From an uncultured Lachnospiraceae bacterium (GTDB taxonomy: Bacteria > Bacillota > Clostridia > Lachnospirales > Lachnospiraceae), in NCBI GenBank assembly GCA_910579275.1, contig CAJTTO010000044.1, forward strand, positions 1 through 35,856: a stretch of DNA of 35,856 nt, written 5' to 3'. Positions within the stretch are counted from its first letter, which is position 1. Each line of letters begins with the position of its first letter. The notes below the pieces were generated by a model. That model was not told the DNA's origin and ran no database searches. It worked only from the letters and a program-made list of their open reading frames with translations. Position numbers and translations under genes: made by a program. This document shows positions 1-7,635 of the stretch, piece by piece.

Positions 1-78
1 AGCGGGACGGCAGATTTTATGCTATCCTTATTTTCAGAAAGCATTCCATCAGTTCTGACTGCCATATCTGTTCAATGA

Positions 79-171
79 TTACATACGCTTAAAATGCGTT
101 TTATCGTTATCAAAAGTATTTTGGCAATCGGCAAAAAAAACTGCCAAAGAAAGCTGTTTGTATGGTATCAT
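79..171 (-). pseudogene. N-terminal remnant of an IS transposase
   Basis: A 30-codon reading frame begins MIPYKQLSLA and continues to a FDNDK motif, which I recall as the N-terminus of DDE transposases of the IS1182-like group. An AAAGGAG ribosome binding site lies about 10 bases upstream of the ATG. The frame closes at once, where these transposases normally continue for several hundred residues, so only the 5' tip remains. It reads toward the left window edge and away from the integrase. This fits an IS that decayed beside an integrated element. Family assignment is from memory of the N-terminal motif only. Confidence 0.4.
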
Positions 172-267
172 GTAGGTACAACTCCTTTCTGGTGATGGTT
201 GATTGTTACTCGACATCTCAATTTTACCACAAACCAGTGAGGAGTTGTTTTATTTTGTGACAAAAAG

Positions 268-307
268 AATCCCGTATTTATGCGGGTTCTGGCGTTTCAC
301 AAACGCC
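268..307 (+). other. Two hairpins in the integrase leader
   Basis: Two small inverted repeats precede the integrase. One is CCCGTA/TGCGGG around 271-286 (one G-T pair). The other is a perfect 7-bp stem, GGCGTTT and AAACGCC, at 291-307. They lie between the transposase remnant and the integrase ribosome binding site (around 328-333). The rest of 1-341 shows nothing else I can name. Confidence 0.4.
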
Positions 308-341
308 TATTAAAATGCGTTCATTGAAAGGAGAAACGATT

Positions 342-1640
342 ATGGCAAAAGGATCAGTACGGAAGAAAGGAAAAAAATGGTACTACCGCTTCTATGTGGA
401 GGACGCAAGCGGTAACATGGTACAGAAAGAGTGTGCAGGAACAGAAAGCAAAAGCGAAACGGAAAAGCTGTTAAGGCAGGCAATGGAAGATTACGAAAGC
501 AAGAAATTCATTGCAAAGGCGGACAATATCACCCTTGGACAGTTGCTTGACACATGGGCAGAGGAAGAATTAAAGACAGGAACATTGAGCAATGGCACTG
601 TCGGTACTTATTTACAGGCAATCAACCGTATTAAACAGCACCCTGTAAGCAGACGAAAGCTAAAAACGGTTACTTCGGGGCATTTACAGCAGTTCATGGA
701 TATCATGTCTTTTGGGGGCACGATTGAAGATTTTGTTTCCAAAGGGTATTCCAAAGACTATGTAAAGTCATTTTCCGCAGTATTACAGCAGTCATTCCGT
801 TTTGCGGTGTTCCCGAAACAGTACATTGCATTCAATCCCATGCAGTATGTGGTAATGAGGCACAAAAAGGGCGATATGGATTTGTTTGCGGAGGAAACGG
901 ACGCTGAAACAGGCAAGGTCAAGCCTATTTCGTATGAACAGTATCAAAAACTGGTTGCACAGCTTGGAAAACGCAGCAAAGACGCAATCCTTCCTGTACA
1001 GATAGCCTATTTCACAGGACTCAGGCTTGGGGAAGTGGCAGGTCTGACTTGGCAGGACATCAACCTTGAGGAACAATATCTGACAGTCCGCAGGAGTGTC
1101 CGTTACAACGGCGCTACCCATAAGCACGAAATCGGCTCGACCAAGAGGAAAAAAGTGCGTACAGTTGATTTTGGAAACGCCCTCGCTGACATCTTGAAGA
1201 AAGCAAGAAAGCAGCAGCTTAAAAACCGTATGCAGTATGGCGAACTCTATCACAGGAATTTCTACAGGGAAGTTACAGAGAAAAACAGGGTGCATTATGA
1301 GTATTACAACCTGCCAGTGACAGAAGATGCACCGGAGGATTATACGGAAATCTCCTTTGTATGTCTGAGGGAAGATGGCTGTCTTGAACTTCCTGCCACC
1401 GTAGAAACAGCCTGCCGGACAGCGGCAAGAAAAGTGCCGGAGTTAGAGGTTTTCCACTTCCACACGCTAAGACACACCTACACAACAAACCTGTTATCAA
1501 ACGGGGCGTAGCCAAAAGACGTACAGGAGCTTTTAGGACATTCGGATGTAAGCACTACAATGAATGTCTATGCACACGCTACAAGGGAGGCTAAGCGGGA
1601 TTCCGCTAAACTTTTGGATAAGGTTGTGGGAATGAATTAA
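342..1640 (+). pseudogene. Tn916-type tyrosine integrase, interrupted by in-frame TAG
   Basis: This is a site-specific tyrosine recombinase that would integrate and excise a conjugative or mobilisable element. The chosen start (342) has GAAAGGAG upstream; an earlier in-frame ATG at 315 has none. An N-terminal arm-binding region (MAKGSVRKKGKKWYY) is followed by a SAM-like core-binding domain. The catalytic domain has TGLRLGEVAGL (first Arg) and HTLRHTY (His-x-x-Arg). Codon 390 is TAG (1509-1511). Beyond it the same frame stays open to TAA at 1640 and encodes LLGHSDVSTTMNVYAH, with the second His and the nucleophilic Tyr. The truncated product therefore lacks the nucleophile and should be inactive unless the stop is suppressed. 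CAG to TAG is the simplest explanation. Confidence 0.88.
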
Positions 1641-1658
1641 GCAATGAAAACTGAATAA

Positions 1659-1708
1659 CAAAAACTTTCCCTTGTAGCTTGCCAATAAGGGCAAAAACAA
1701 GGGAAAAG
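1659..1708 (-). terminator. Hairpin terminator between integrase and QueG-like gene
   Basis: A 10-bp stem, TTTCCCTTGT (1666-1675) with ACAAGGGAAA (1697-1706), is followed on the minus strand by GTTTTTG. It fits a terminator for the minus-strand gene starting at 2482 and faces the end of the integrase. The element boundary should lie near here, but I see no definable attachment-site repeat in 1641-1792. Confidence 0.55.
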
Positions 1709-1792
1709 GATACATATTTTGAGGCTGAACATACCGCAAAGCCTTGAAAATTAAGGAAAGTTAAGACAGTTAGTAGATAAATCGGAATTGGT

Positions 1793-2482
1793 CTACTTCT
1801 TTATAAACGAATTTTCTGTTCCTAAATTATAGGGGCAAATATCTCTACATTTGTGGCAACTTATTACCCAGCTTTGTGTCGTTTTATCATCACCAAAGGC
1901 ATAATCCCAACATGCCTGTTGCTCTAACTCTAAATGTTCTAACGCATTTACTGGACATATGTTTACGCAGGCATTACAGTTATTACAAATATTATCTTTT
2001 AACTCGTCACATTCTAATTCTTGTTCACACAAAACTGCTCCCAACCAAACCATACTTCCAAATTCTGGCGTAATAAGCAAAGAATGTCTACCTATCGTAC
2101 CTAATCCCGCTGCCTGTGCCGCATGTTTTTGAGAAATAATAGAACGCCATCTCTTAGTATTTTCGTCCCATTGGCTTTCATTTGTTGGAATTGGTACACA
2201 AGCGATTTGATATTTTTCCATTTCAATACAAAAATCAAGAGCAATTGAATCCATTTTGGGTGTAATAGAATTTCTCACTCTTGTATAAGGTACATGAGAA
2301 TTACAACTCAGAGTTCCTATCGGAAATCTACATCCAAAAGAAATAACCGATTTGCAAGTTGGTAAAACATCAGTAGGATGGTACCCTTTTGGAGCGTCAT
2401 TAAATCTATCTATACTTGCTATTCCGCACAAATCTGCTCCTAGTCCCAATAGAATTTCTTTGACCTGTTTATTATCAATCAT
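1793..2482 (-). CDS. QueG-like double [4Fe-4S] cluster protein
   Basis: This 229-residue protein resembles epoxyqueuosine reductase and related ferredoxin-type reductases. The N-terminal part has LLGLGADLCGIASI, typical of this family. The C-terminal part has two cysteine clusters, CNNCNACVNICP and CHKCRDICP, each able to hold a [4Fe-4S] centre. True QueG proteins are usually well over 300 residues with a HEAT-repeat tail that is absent here, so a stand-alone reductase of unknown substrate is as likely as queuosine synthesis. A GAGGATATATT ribosome binding site precedes the ATG, and a TATAAT box (minus strand, 2522-2527) lies about 40 bases upstream. It sits between an integrase remnant and tRNA-Leu. 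Confidence 0.75.
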   Translation of the reverse strand: MIDNKQVKEILLGLGADLCGIASIDRFNDAPKGYHPTDVLPTCKSVISFGCRFPIGTLSCNSHVPYTRVRNSITPKMDSIALDFCIEMEKYQIACVPIPTNESQWDENTKRWRSIISQKHAAQAAGLGTIGRHSLLITPEFGSMVWLGAVLCEQELECDELKDNICNNCNACVNICPVNALEHLELEQQACWDYAFGDDKTTQSWVISCHKCRDICPYNLGTENSFIKK

Positions 2483-2585
2483 AATATATCCTCGTTATAT
2501 CAATCCCGATTTGTCGATTTGATTATATCATAGCTTTACATATTATCATACAATTTTTTTGAATGATATTCCTACTTCACATTTA

Positions 2586-2622
2586 GAAAAATAGGGAAAC
2601 CTTAGTAAAATCAAGGTTTCCC
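2586..2622 (-). terminator. Rho-independent terminator of tRNA-Leu(AAG)
   Basis: A perfect 10-bp stem, GGGAAACCTT and AAGGTTTCCC, with a 9-base loop is followed on the minus strand by TATTTTT. It lies 15 bases past the tRNA 3' end. Confidence 0.9.
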
Positions 2623-2636
2623 ACTCTTTAATCCAA

Positions 2637-2720
2637 TGCGGAAGATGGGACTTGAACCCACACGTCGTATCCGACACAAGATCCTTAGTCTTGCCTGTCT
2701 GCCAATTCCAGCACTTCCGC
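2637..2720 (-). tRNA. tRNA-Leu, anticodon AAG
   Basis: The 84-nt cloverleaf has acceptor strands GCGGAAG/CTTCCGC with discriminator A, and no encoded CCA. The anticodon arm is CAAGA-CTAAGGA-TCTTG, which puts AAG at positions 34-36 (Leu, CUU). A long class II variable arm contains TCG/CGA. The T-arm has GTTCAAGT. A TATAAT box on the minus strand (2730-2735) sits 10 bases upstream, and a strong terminator follows. A34 is unusual in bacteria outside tRNA-Arg(ACG); see findings. Confidence 0.95.
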
Positions 2721-2894
2721 ATCCATCATATTATACAAATCCGCATGAAAATCATCCCTTGCGTATCTGCAAGATATATAATATCACCAGACCTTTAAGA
2801 TGTCAACAGATATTTCACAAATTTTCAAAATAAAAGAAAAAATTCAAAAAATAACTTTATTCCAAATAATTTTAAAAAAATATTCAAATACCAG

Positions 2895-2923
2895 TTGACA
2901 AACACCTTAAAGTACGCTAAAAT
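2895..2923 (+). promoter_or_regulatory. Sigma-70 promoter of tRNA-Leu(CAG)
   Basis: TTGACA (2895-2900), a 17-base spacer and TAAAAT (2918-2923) lie 12 bases before the tRNA. The -35 is consensus and the -10 is off by one base. Confidence 0.9.
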
Positions 2924-2934
2924 ATATTTTGTTC

Positions 2935-3018
2935 GCAGGAGTGGCGGAATTGGCAGACGCGCAGGCTTCAGGTGCCTGTGGTAGCAATATCGTGTGGGTT
3001 CAAGTCCCATCTCCTGCA
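2935..3018 (+). tRNA. tRNA-Leu, anticodon CAG
   Basis: The 84-nt cloverleaf has acceptor GCAGGAG/CTCCTGC and discriminator A. The anticodon arm is CAGGC-TTCAGGT-GCCTG with anticodon CAG (Leu, CUG). It has a long variable arm and the T-loop GTTCAAGT. Its promoter and terminator are both clear. It is divergent from tRNA-Leu(AAG). Confidence 0.96.
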
Positions 3019-3036
3019 CTATATAGAACACAAGCT

Positions 3037-3071
3037 AGAGAAACCTTATTATAACAGGTTTCTCTTTTTTT
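3037..3071 (+). terminator. Terminator of tRNA-Leu(CAG)
   Basis: Stem AGAGAAACCT/AGGTTTCTCT with a 9-base loop, followed by a run of seven T. Confidence 0.92.
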
Positions 3072-3082
3072 ACAAATGCTGT

Positions 3083-3146
3083 CTAGAGCGTGTTTAAAAA
3101 TTGTTTTCTGGCAGATGTCAGGAATGAATTTTCAAACACGCTCTAG
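3083..3146. repeat. 64-bp near-perfect palindrome ending in CTAG
   Basis: The 20-base arms 3083-3102 and 3127-3146 start with CTAGAGCGTGTTT and differ at one position. The loop is 24 bases. The right-hand CTAG is shared with the next repeat. It is non-coding and follows the tRNA-Leu terminator. It resembles a MITE or other palindromic intergenic repeat. Confidence 0.75.
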
Positions 3147-3184
3147 TGTACTGTCCGGATTATATTCAGGCAAACCTCCTTGCC
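3143..3184 (+). repeat. Partial copy of CTAG-ended repeat R1
   Basis: This stretch begins CTAGTGTACTGTCC and matches, in inverse orientation, the right arm of the full palindromic element at 13465-13630 over about 40 bases. Only one arm is present here. Confidence 0.8.
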
Positions 3185-3200
3185 ACGCGGGGCTGCGCAT

Positions 3201-3236
3201 AAAAAGCAAAAAGCAGACCACTGGGATCTGCTTTTT
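3201..3236 (-). terminator. Terminator of the HPr-like gene
   Basis: On the minus strand, a stem of AAAAAGCAGA...TCTGCTTTTT around 3208-3236 is followed by GCTTTTT. It lies just past the stop of the HPr-like gene. Confidence 0.8.
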
Positions 3237-3249
3237 ACTACTATATCAT

Positions 3250-3486
3250 TTAAGCAACAACATACTTTTCAATTCTGGACATAAATTCTTCGCTTTCATC
3301 CATCCCTGCATGAATGTCAAGAATCAACGGTTTTCTGCAATCGCAGCTCAACACGCCAAGGAGTGATTTTGCATCAAGATATGTATTCCTGCCACTTATT
3401 AAATCAATATCATAAGGTGCGCTCCTCGTGATATCCACAAATTCTTTAACCTTGTCTACTGAATCAAGTAAAACTTTAACTCCCAT
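3250..3486 (-). CDS. HPr-like protein without the phospho-histidine
   Basis: This 78-residue protein has the length and the second half of HPr, the PTS phosphocarrier. LDAKSLLGVLSCD matches the region around regulatory Ser46, and HAGMDESEEF matches the end. The first half lacks the GLHARPA active-site loop, having ITRSAPYD instead. The histidine that accepts phosphate from enzyme I is therefore missing. It cannot be a normal phosphocarrier and may be regulatory or structural. An AAAGGAAAAAA ribosome binding site precedes the ATG. It is a single-gene unit with its own terminator. Confidence 0.75.
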   Translation of the reverse strand: MGVKVLLDSVDKVKEFVDITRSAPYDIDLISGRNTYLDAKSLLGVLSCDCRKPLILDIHAGMDESEEFMSRIEKYVVA

Positions 3487-3813
3487 GATTTTTTCCTTTC
3501 TTTTCGCTCCCGCTGTCGGGATTCTCCAGTTACATCTTCTACTATGGCAGCTCCACTGTTATAACCGTGAAAACAAGTCAGACTTCTGCCTTTCATATTA
3601 TCGCTTATTTTTGCACAATTCGCAACCCATAACTTTCTTTTCTATGTTTTGTGTAAATTCTATTATACGAAAAGTATGCTTTTGTGCATTTAGACGATTA
3701 TTTTTATTATTTTATGCATTTATCAGATTTCAGCGCATTATTTTGCACTTAAAATGCACAATTGTATTTATCATGTCGTTTTGCAAAATTCAGTAGATTT
3801 CGTGCATCTTTTC
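3487..3813. other. 327-bp gap with HPr-like promoter region
   Basis: No gene is convincing here. A TATAAT box on the minus strand (3662-3667), preceded by a weak -35, could drive the HPr-like gene with a leader of about 170 bases. An AT-rich stretch (3680-3760) repeats TGCATTTA/TGCAC words. No terminator with a clear stem was found for the HIT gene. Confidence 0.4.
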
Positions 3814-4236
3814 CTATAAGTACTTTTTCAGCGCTGCAATGACCATTTCATACTCCGCGTCCGAAAGTGTCTTTCGTTTCGGATCCATGGCAAATGTGCC
3901 GCCCCACTCAAAATCATCCTCCTTGTACTTCGGAACCAAATGAAAGTGAAGGTGGTGCCCCGTATCTCCATAGGCTCCATAATTTACTTTATCCGGCGAA
4001 AACGCCTTGTGAATCGCTTCGGCAACATAATTGACATCCTGAAAAAATGCGTTTCTCTCCTCCGCGGAAAGTTCTGTCATCTCACTCACATGATGTTTAC
4101 TTGCAACAATGACCCTTCCCTTATGGCTCTGCTCTTTAAACAAGTATACCTTTGTCGCATCCAGCTCGCAAATCTTAATGCCGAACTTTTCCACCAGATC
4201 GCCCTCTACACAGTACGCACAATTATTATCTACCAT
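3814..4236 (-). CDS. HIT family nucleotide-binding hydrolase
   Basis: This 140-residue histidine-triad protein has the signature HHLHFHLVPKY (His-x-His-x-His) near residues 94-104. In this superfamily the central histidine is nucleotidylated during hydrolysis of purine nucleoside phosphoramidates or dinucleoside polyphosphates. The N-terminal NNCAYC resembles the start of Zn-binding HIT proteins, but a complete zinc set is not obvious. The length is normal for Hint/HIT proteins. It starts 21 bases after the small upstream gene on the same strand, so they probably form one operon. The exact substrate cannot be told from sequence. Confidence 0.9.
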   Translation of the reverse strand: MVDNNCAYCVEGDLVEKFGIKICELDATKVYLFKEQSHKGRVIVASKHHVSEMTELSAEERNAFFQDVNYVAEAIHKAFSPDKVNYGAYGDTGHHLHFHLVPKYKEDDFEWGGTFAMDPKRKTLSDAEYEMVIAALKKYL

Positions 4237-4256
4237 AATGATATGCCTCCTTATCC

Positions 4257-4553
4257 TTATTTATCCTTTAATTTGTCAAAATGCCGCTCCAGCATTTCCA
4301 CAACGGCATCCTTATCCTTCAGATTATCCAGTATGACACATGTTCCAAATACGTCATCATACTGGAAAATTAACTTATACGGGTCTCCCTTAATCATAAA
4401 TTGGGCATCCCCCTCGTAGGGCTGGAACACTTCCTTCCCCATCTCCTGTGCCACACTCTGAACAAGCATCCGGACAGGCTCCGACGCCCAACCGCTTGTA
4501 TCAATGGCAATCCATCCGTCTTCCTCTGTAACCATGTTAATTTTATACAACAT
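4257..4553 (-). CDS. Conserved small protein of unknown function
   Basis: I do not recognise a family for this 98-residue acidic, soluble protein beginning MLYKINMVTEE. The start at 4553 is chosen because AAGGAGG lies upstream; the frame is open further but that extension has no ribosome binding site. It has no membrane segment or signal peptide. It alternates hydrophobic and charged stretches and ends with a lysine-rich helix (MLERHFDKLKDK). The following HIT gene is 20 bases away, suggesting co-transcription. Confidence 0.7.
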   Translation of the reverse strand: MLYKINMVTEEDGWIAIDTSGWASEPVRMLVQSVAQEMGKEVFQPYEGDAQFMIKGDPYKLIFQYDDVFGTCVILDNLKDKDAVVEMLERHFDKLKDK

Positions 4554-4646
4554 CTTCCAAAACCTCCTTAAATGCCCCTGTACAGCCGCGCAGGAAATAA
4601 TGTCCCGTTCTTTCCGCACCATGTATCCCCTTTGCCAGTCGTGCAG

Positions 4647-4684
4647 AAAGAAGGCACCACATTTTCACACGTGATGCCTTCTTT
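4647..4684 (-). terminator. Terminator of the hexuronate operon
   Basis: Minus-strand stem AAAGAAGGCATCAC with GTGGTGCCTTCTTT (one mismatch) lies 16 bases past the eda stop. The T-run is short (TTT). Confidence 0.65.
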
Positions 4685-4699
4685 ATTTCATTTGCTGTG

Positions 4700-5662
4700 T
4701 TATTTCTGCACAAGGTGAATTGCAAATCCGCCAATCTCCTCATCCATATAAATGGCCGTCAGCTTGCCATTTTTTACTACTGCAGTTTCTTCAATAAACC
4801 TGACACCCTTAACAGATTCCAGATAATTCTTCGCACGCACTACACTGTTGGTGCCAATCGCAATATGTCCGTTTGCTCCACGGCCGATCTTTTTCATCGC
4901 TTCAACTTCGATGCCTGCAAAAATCGAACTATTGCCTGTCTTCTTCGTAAACCCAAATAACGCATCATATCTTGAAGCCACCGCGTCAGCTGCTGCCTCA
5001 TCCTCGCAGTTTACGCCGATATGTCTGAGTTCAAAGCCAAGCATCGTCCGTACAGCCTCCTCCGTCAGCGTCTGTATCTCATCATACTTTCCTGCTGCCA
5101 CAAGATCCTTTTTCACCATCCAGGAACCGCCGCACGCGATAATCTTGTCAAATGCCAGATACTCACAGATATTCTTTGCAGAAATACCGCCTGTAGGCAT
5201 AAACTTCATCTGCGTGTACGGAGCCGCCATGGATTTAATCATATTTAAACCGCCTGCTGCTTCTGCCGGAAAGAACTTTACAACCTCAAGTCCAAGCTCA
5301 ATTGCCTGCTCCACATCCGAAGGATTTGATGTGCCCGGAGTTACCGGAACACCTTTTTCAAGACAATACTTGACAACTTTCGGATTCAAGCCGGGGCTGA
5401 CAATAAATTTTGCGCCTGCATTTACCGCACGGTCAACCTGCTCTGTCGTAAGCACAGTTCCGGCTCCAACCAGCATGTCAGGAAATTCACTTGCCATGAT
5501 TCTGATAGACTCCTCCGCAGCAGCAGTCCTGAACGTAACCTCCGCACAGGGCAGTCCGCCCTTTATCAGCGCTTCCGCCAAAGGTTTTGCATCTTTCGCG
5601 TCATCCAGAACAACAACCGGCACAATACCAATCTTACTGATTTTCTCTAATACTTCATTCAT
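4700..5662 (-). CDS. eda: KDPG/KHG aldolase fused to a VOC-like domain
   Basis: Residues 1-205 form the class I aldolase that splits 2-keto-3-deoxy-6-phosphogluconate to pyruvate and glyceraldehyde-3-phosphate, the last step of this operon. Recognisable parts are AEVTFRT with the catalytic Glu, VVKFFPAEAAGG with the Schiff-base Lys, and FMPTGGI for phosphate binding. A further ~110 residues from GFELRHIGVN read like a vicinal-oxygen-chelate (glyoxalase-fold) domain, which standard Eda (about 210 residues) lacks. The start at 5662 has AAGAGGAAAAAT upstream; the 11-residue upstream extension does not. It is the last gene of the operon, 42 bases after the SDR gene, and a terminator follows. Confidence 0.93.
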   Translation of the reverse strand: MNEVLEKISKIGIVPVVVLDDAKDAKPLAEALIKGGLPCAEVTFRTAAAEESIRIMASEFPDMLVGAGTVLTTEQVDRAVNAGAKFIVSPGLNPKVVKYCLEKGVPVTPGTSNPSDVEQAIELGLEVVKFFPAEAAGGLNMIKSMAAPYTQMKFMPTGGISAKNICEYLAFDKIIACGGSWMVKKDLVAAGKYDEIQTLTEEAVRTMLGFELRHIGVNCEDEAAADAVASRYDALFGFTKKTGNSSIFAGIEVEAMKKIGRGANGHIAIGTNSVVRAKNYLESVKGVRFIEETAVVKNGKLTAIYMDEEIGGFAIHLVQK

Positions 5663-5704
5663 ATTTTTCCTCTTTTCTATTGAACCAAGTTTCACTCTTT
5701 CTTT

Positions 5705-6508
5705 TTATTTTGGCTGCTTTCCGATATATGCAAGAATGCCGCCGTCAACATAGAGAATATGTCCGTTTACGCCGTTGGACGCATCTGAAGCAAGGAAAAC
5801 CGCAGGTCCGCCAAGCTCATCCGGCTGTAACCATCTGTTTGCAGGCGTTTTCGCACAGATGAATGTGTCAAACGGATGCCTGCTTCCATCCGGCTGCTTT
5901 TCACGCAGGGGAGCTGTCTGAGGCGTCTCAATATACCCCGGCCCGATACCATTGCACTGGATATTGAACTCACCGTACTCCGAACAGATATTCTTTGTGA
6001 GCATCTTCAGACCACCCTTAGCCGCCGCATACGCTGACACGGTCTCGCGTCCAAGCTCTGACATCATGGAACAGATGTTGATAATCTTTCCGTGCCCTTT
6101 CTTTATCATGGACGGAATCACTGCCTTCGAAACGATAAACGGAGCATTTAAGTCAACGTCAATCACCTGTCTGAATTCGGCAGCCGTCATTTCACACATT
6201 GGAATTCTCTTGATAATTCCCGCGTTATTGACAAGAATGTCAATTACTCCGACCTCCTTCTCAATTGAGGCAACCATCGCATTCACTGCATCCTCATTTG
6301 TGACATCACAGACGTATCCGTGCGCGTCAATGCCCTCTTCCTTGTATGCAGCAATTCCTTTGTCAACAAGTTCCTGTTTAATATCGTTGAACACGATTGT
6401 CGCACCTGCATCTGCCATTGCCTTTGCGATTGCAAAGCCGATACCATATGACGCACCTGTCACAAGTGCAATCTTTCCCTCCAGTGAAAACGGATTTGTA
6501 TTTGCCAT
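5705..6508 (-). CDS. SDR: gluconate 5-dehydrogenase / KduD-like
   Basis: This 267-residue short-chain dehydrogenase has the NAD(P) motif TGASYGIG, NNAG, catalytic Ser-Tyr-Lys with YAAAKGG, and VDGGILAYIGKQP at the end. The run from SLEGKIALVTGASYG to the C-terminus closely resembles characterised gluconate 5-dehydrogenase (5-ketogluconate reductase) as I remember it. In a hexuronate operon the related KduD activity (2,5-diketo-3-deoxygluconate to KDG, from unsaturated pectin fragments) would make better pathway sense. The two cannot be separated by reading. An AGGAGG ribosome binding site is present. It lies between kdgK (35-base gap) and eda (42-base gap). Confidence 0.88.
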   Translation of the reverse strand: MANTNPFSLEGKIALVTGASYGIGFAIAKAMADAGATIVFNDIKQELVDKGIAAYKEEGIDAHGYVCDVTNEDAVNAMVASIEKEVGVIDILVNNAGIIKRIPMCEMTAAEFRQVIDVDLNAPFIVSKAVIPSMIKKGHGKIINICSMMSELGRETVSAYAAAKGGLKMLTKNICSEYGEFNIQCNGIGPGYIETPQTAPLREKQPDGSRHPFDTFICAKTPANRWLQPDELGGPAVFLASDASNGVNGHILYVDGGILAYIGKQPK

Positions 6509-6543
6509 TTTGCTTTTCCTCCTAATTTTATCTATACTTTCTA

Positions 6544-7578
6544 TTATCGCTGAACGCGTCCTGAAGCATCCCCGCCAGCAAGTGTCTCAACTTCTTTTCT
6601 GGATACAAGGTTAAAGTCGCCCGGAATTGTATGCTTTAATGCAGATGCTGCAACACCGTACTCCAATGCCGCCTTGAAATCCTTTCCATCCAGTAAACCG
6701 CAGATTACGCCGCCCGCAAAAGAATCACCGCCGCCAACACGGTCAACAATCGGATGAATGCTGTATTCCTTGGAATGATAAAATTCCTTTGTGTCTCTCG
6801 CATAAATACATGCCGACCAGCCATTGTCCGATGCGGAGTGGCTCACTCTCAGTGAAGAAATGCAGTACTCAAAATTGTAATCCGCTACCATCTGTTCAAA
6901 AATTGACTTGTAGCCTGCAAGCTCAAGATCTCCGCTTGTCACATCCGTATTGCCCGGCTTATACCCCAGCACAAGCTCTGCGTCCTCCTCATTTCCAATA
7001 CATACATCAACATACTGCATCAGGTTCTTCATAACCTTCTGTGCCTTCTCGGATGACCACAGTTTCTTTCTAAAGTTCAGGTCTACAGAAACCTTCACGC
7101 CATGCTTCTTGGCAGCCTTCAAAGCCTCCTCTGTGAGAACAGCCGCCGAATCCGACACTGCCGGAGTAATTCCGGTAAAATGAAACCAGTCCACGCCCTC
7201 AAATATCTTGTCAAAATCAAAATCCGCAGCCGTCGCCGTAGAAATGGAAGAATGTGCCCTGTCATAAACAACCTTTGAAGGCCTCATGGCAGAACCGGAC
7301 TCAAGATAGTAAATACCAAGTCTTTCACCGCACTTCGCGATATTCGCAGTGCCCACACCATACTTTCTCAAAGCTGCAATCGCGCACTCCCCTAATTCAT
7401 TGTCCGGAACAGCTGTCACGAAGCTTGCGTCGTGACCATAATTCGCAAGGGACACAGCCACATTTGCCTCGCCGCCGCCATAGTTGATGTCAAACTCGTC
7501 CGCCTGAATAAACTTCTCATTGTTCGGCGTCGAAAGCCTCAACATAATCTCGCCCATTGTAACTACTTTTTTTGCCAT
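6544..7578 (-). CDS. kdgK: 2-keto-3-deoxygluconate kinase (PfkB family)
   Basis: This 344-residue sugar kinase would phosphorylate KDG to KDPG with ATP. The N-terminus MGEIMLRLSTP and YGGGEANVAVSLA is typical of ribokinase-family KDG kinases. The C-terminal signature DRVGGGDSFAGG carries the catalytic Asp and anion hole. GGAGG lies 8 bases before the ATG. Its position between altronate dehydratase and KDPG aldolase agrees with the activity. The length is normal. Confidence 0.92.
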   Translation of the reverse strand: MAKKVVTMGEIMLRLSTPNNEKFIQADEFDINYGGGEANVAVSLANYGHDASFVTAVPDNELGECAIAALRKYGVGTANIAKCGERLGIYYLESGSAMRPSKVVYDRAHSSISTATAADFDFDKIFEGVDWFHFTGITPAVSDSAAVLTEEALKAAKKHGVKVSVDLNFRKKLWSSEKAQKVMKNLMQYVDVCIGNEEDAELVLGYKPGNTDVTSGDLELAGYKSIFEQMVADYNFEYCISSLRVSHSASDNGWSACIYARDTKEFYHSKEYSIHPIVDRVGGGDSFAGGVICGLLDGKDFKAALEYGVAASALKHTIPGDFNLVSRKEVETLAGGDASGRVQR

Positions 7579-7635
7579 GATACATTATCCTCCATTTTAT
7601 CTCATTCTATATTAATATAAAAACTTCCTTTTTCA

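Noticed and set aside
3428..3796. Plus-strand frame of 122 codons in the HPr-like/HIT gap
   Set aside because: No ribosome binding site, unusual Phe/Leu/His-rich composition, and overlap with the HPr-like gene on the other strand.
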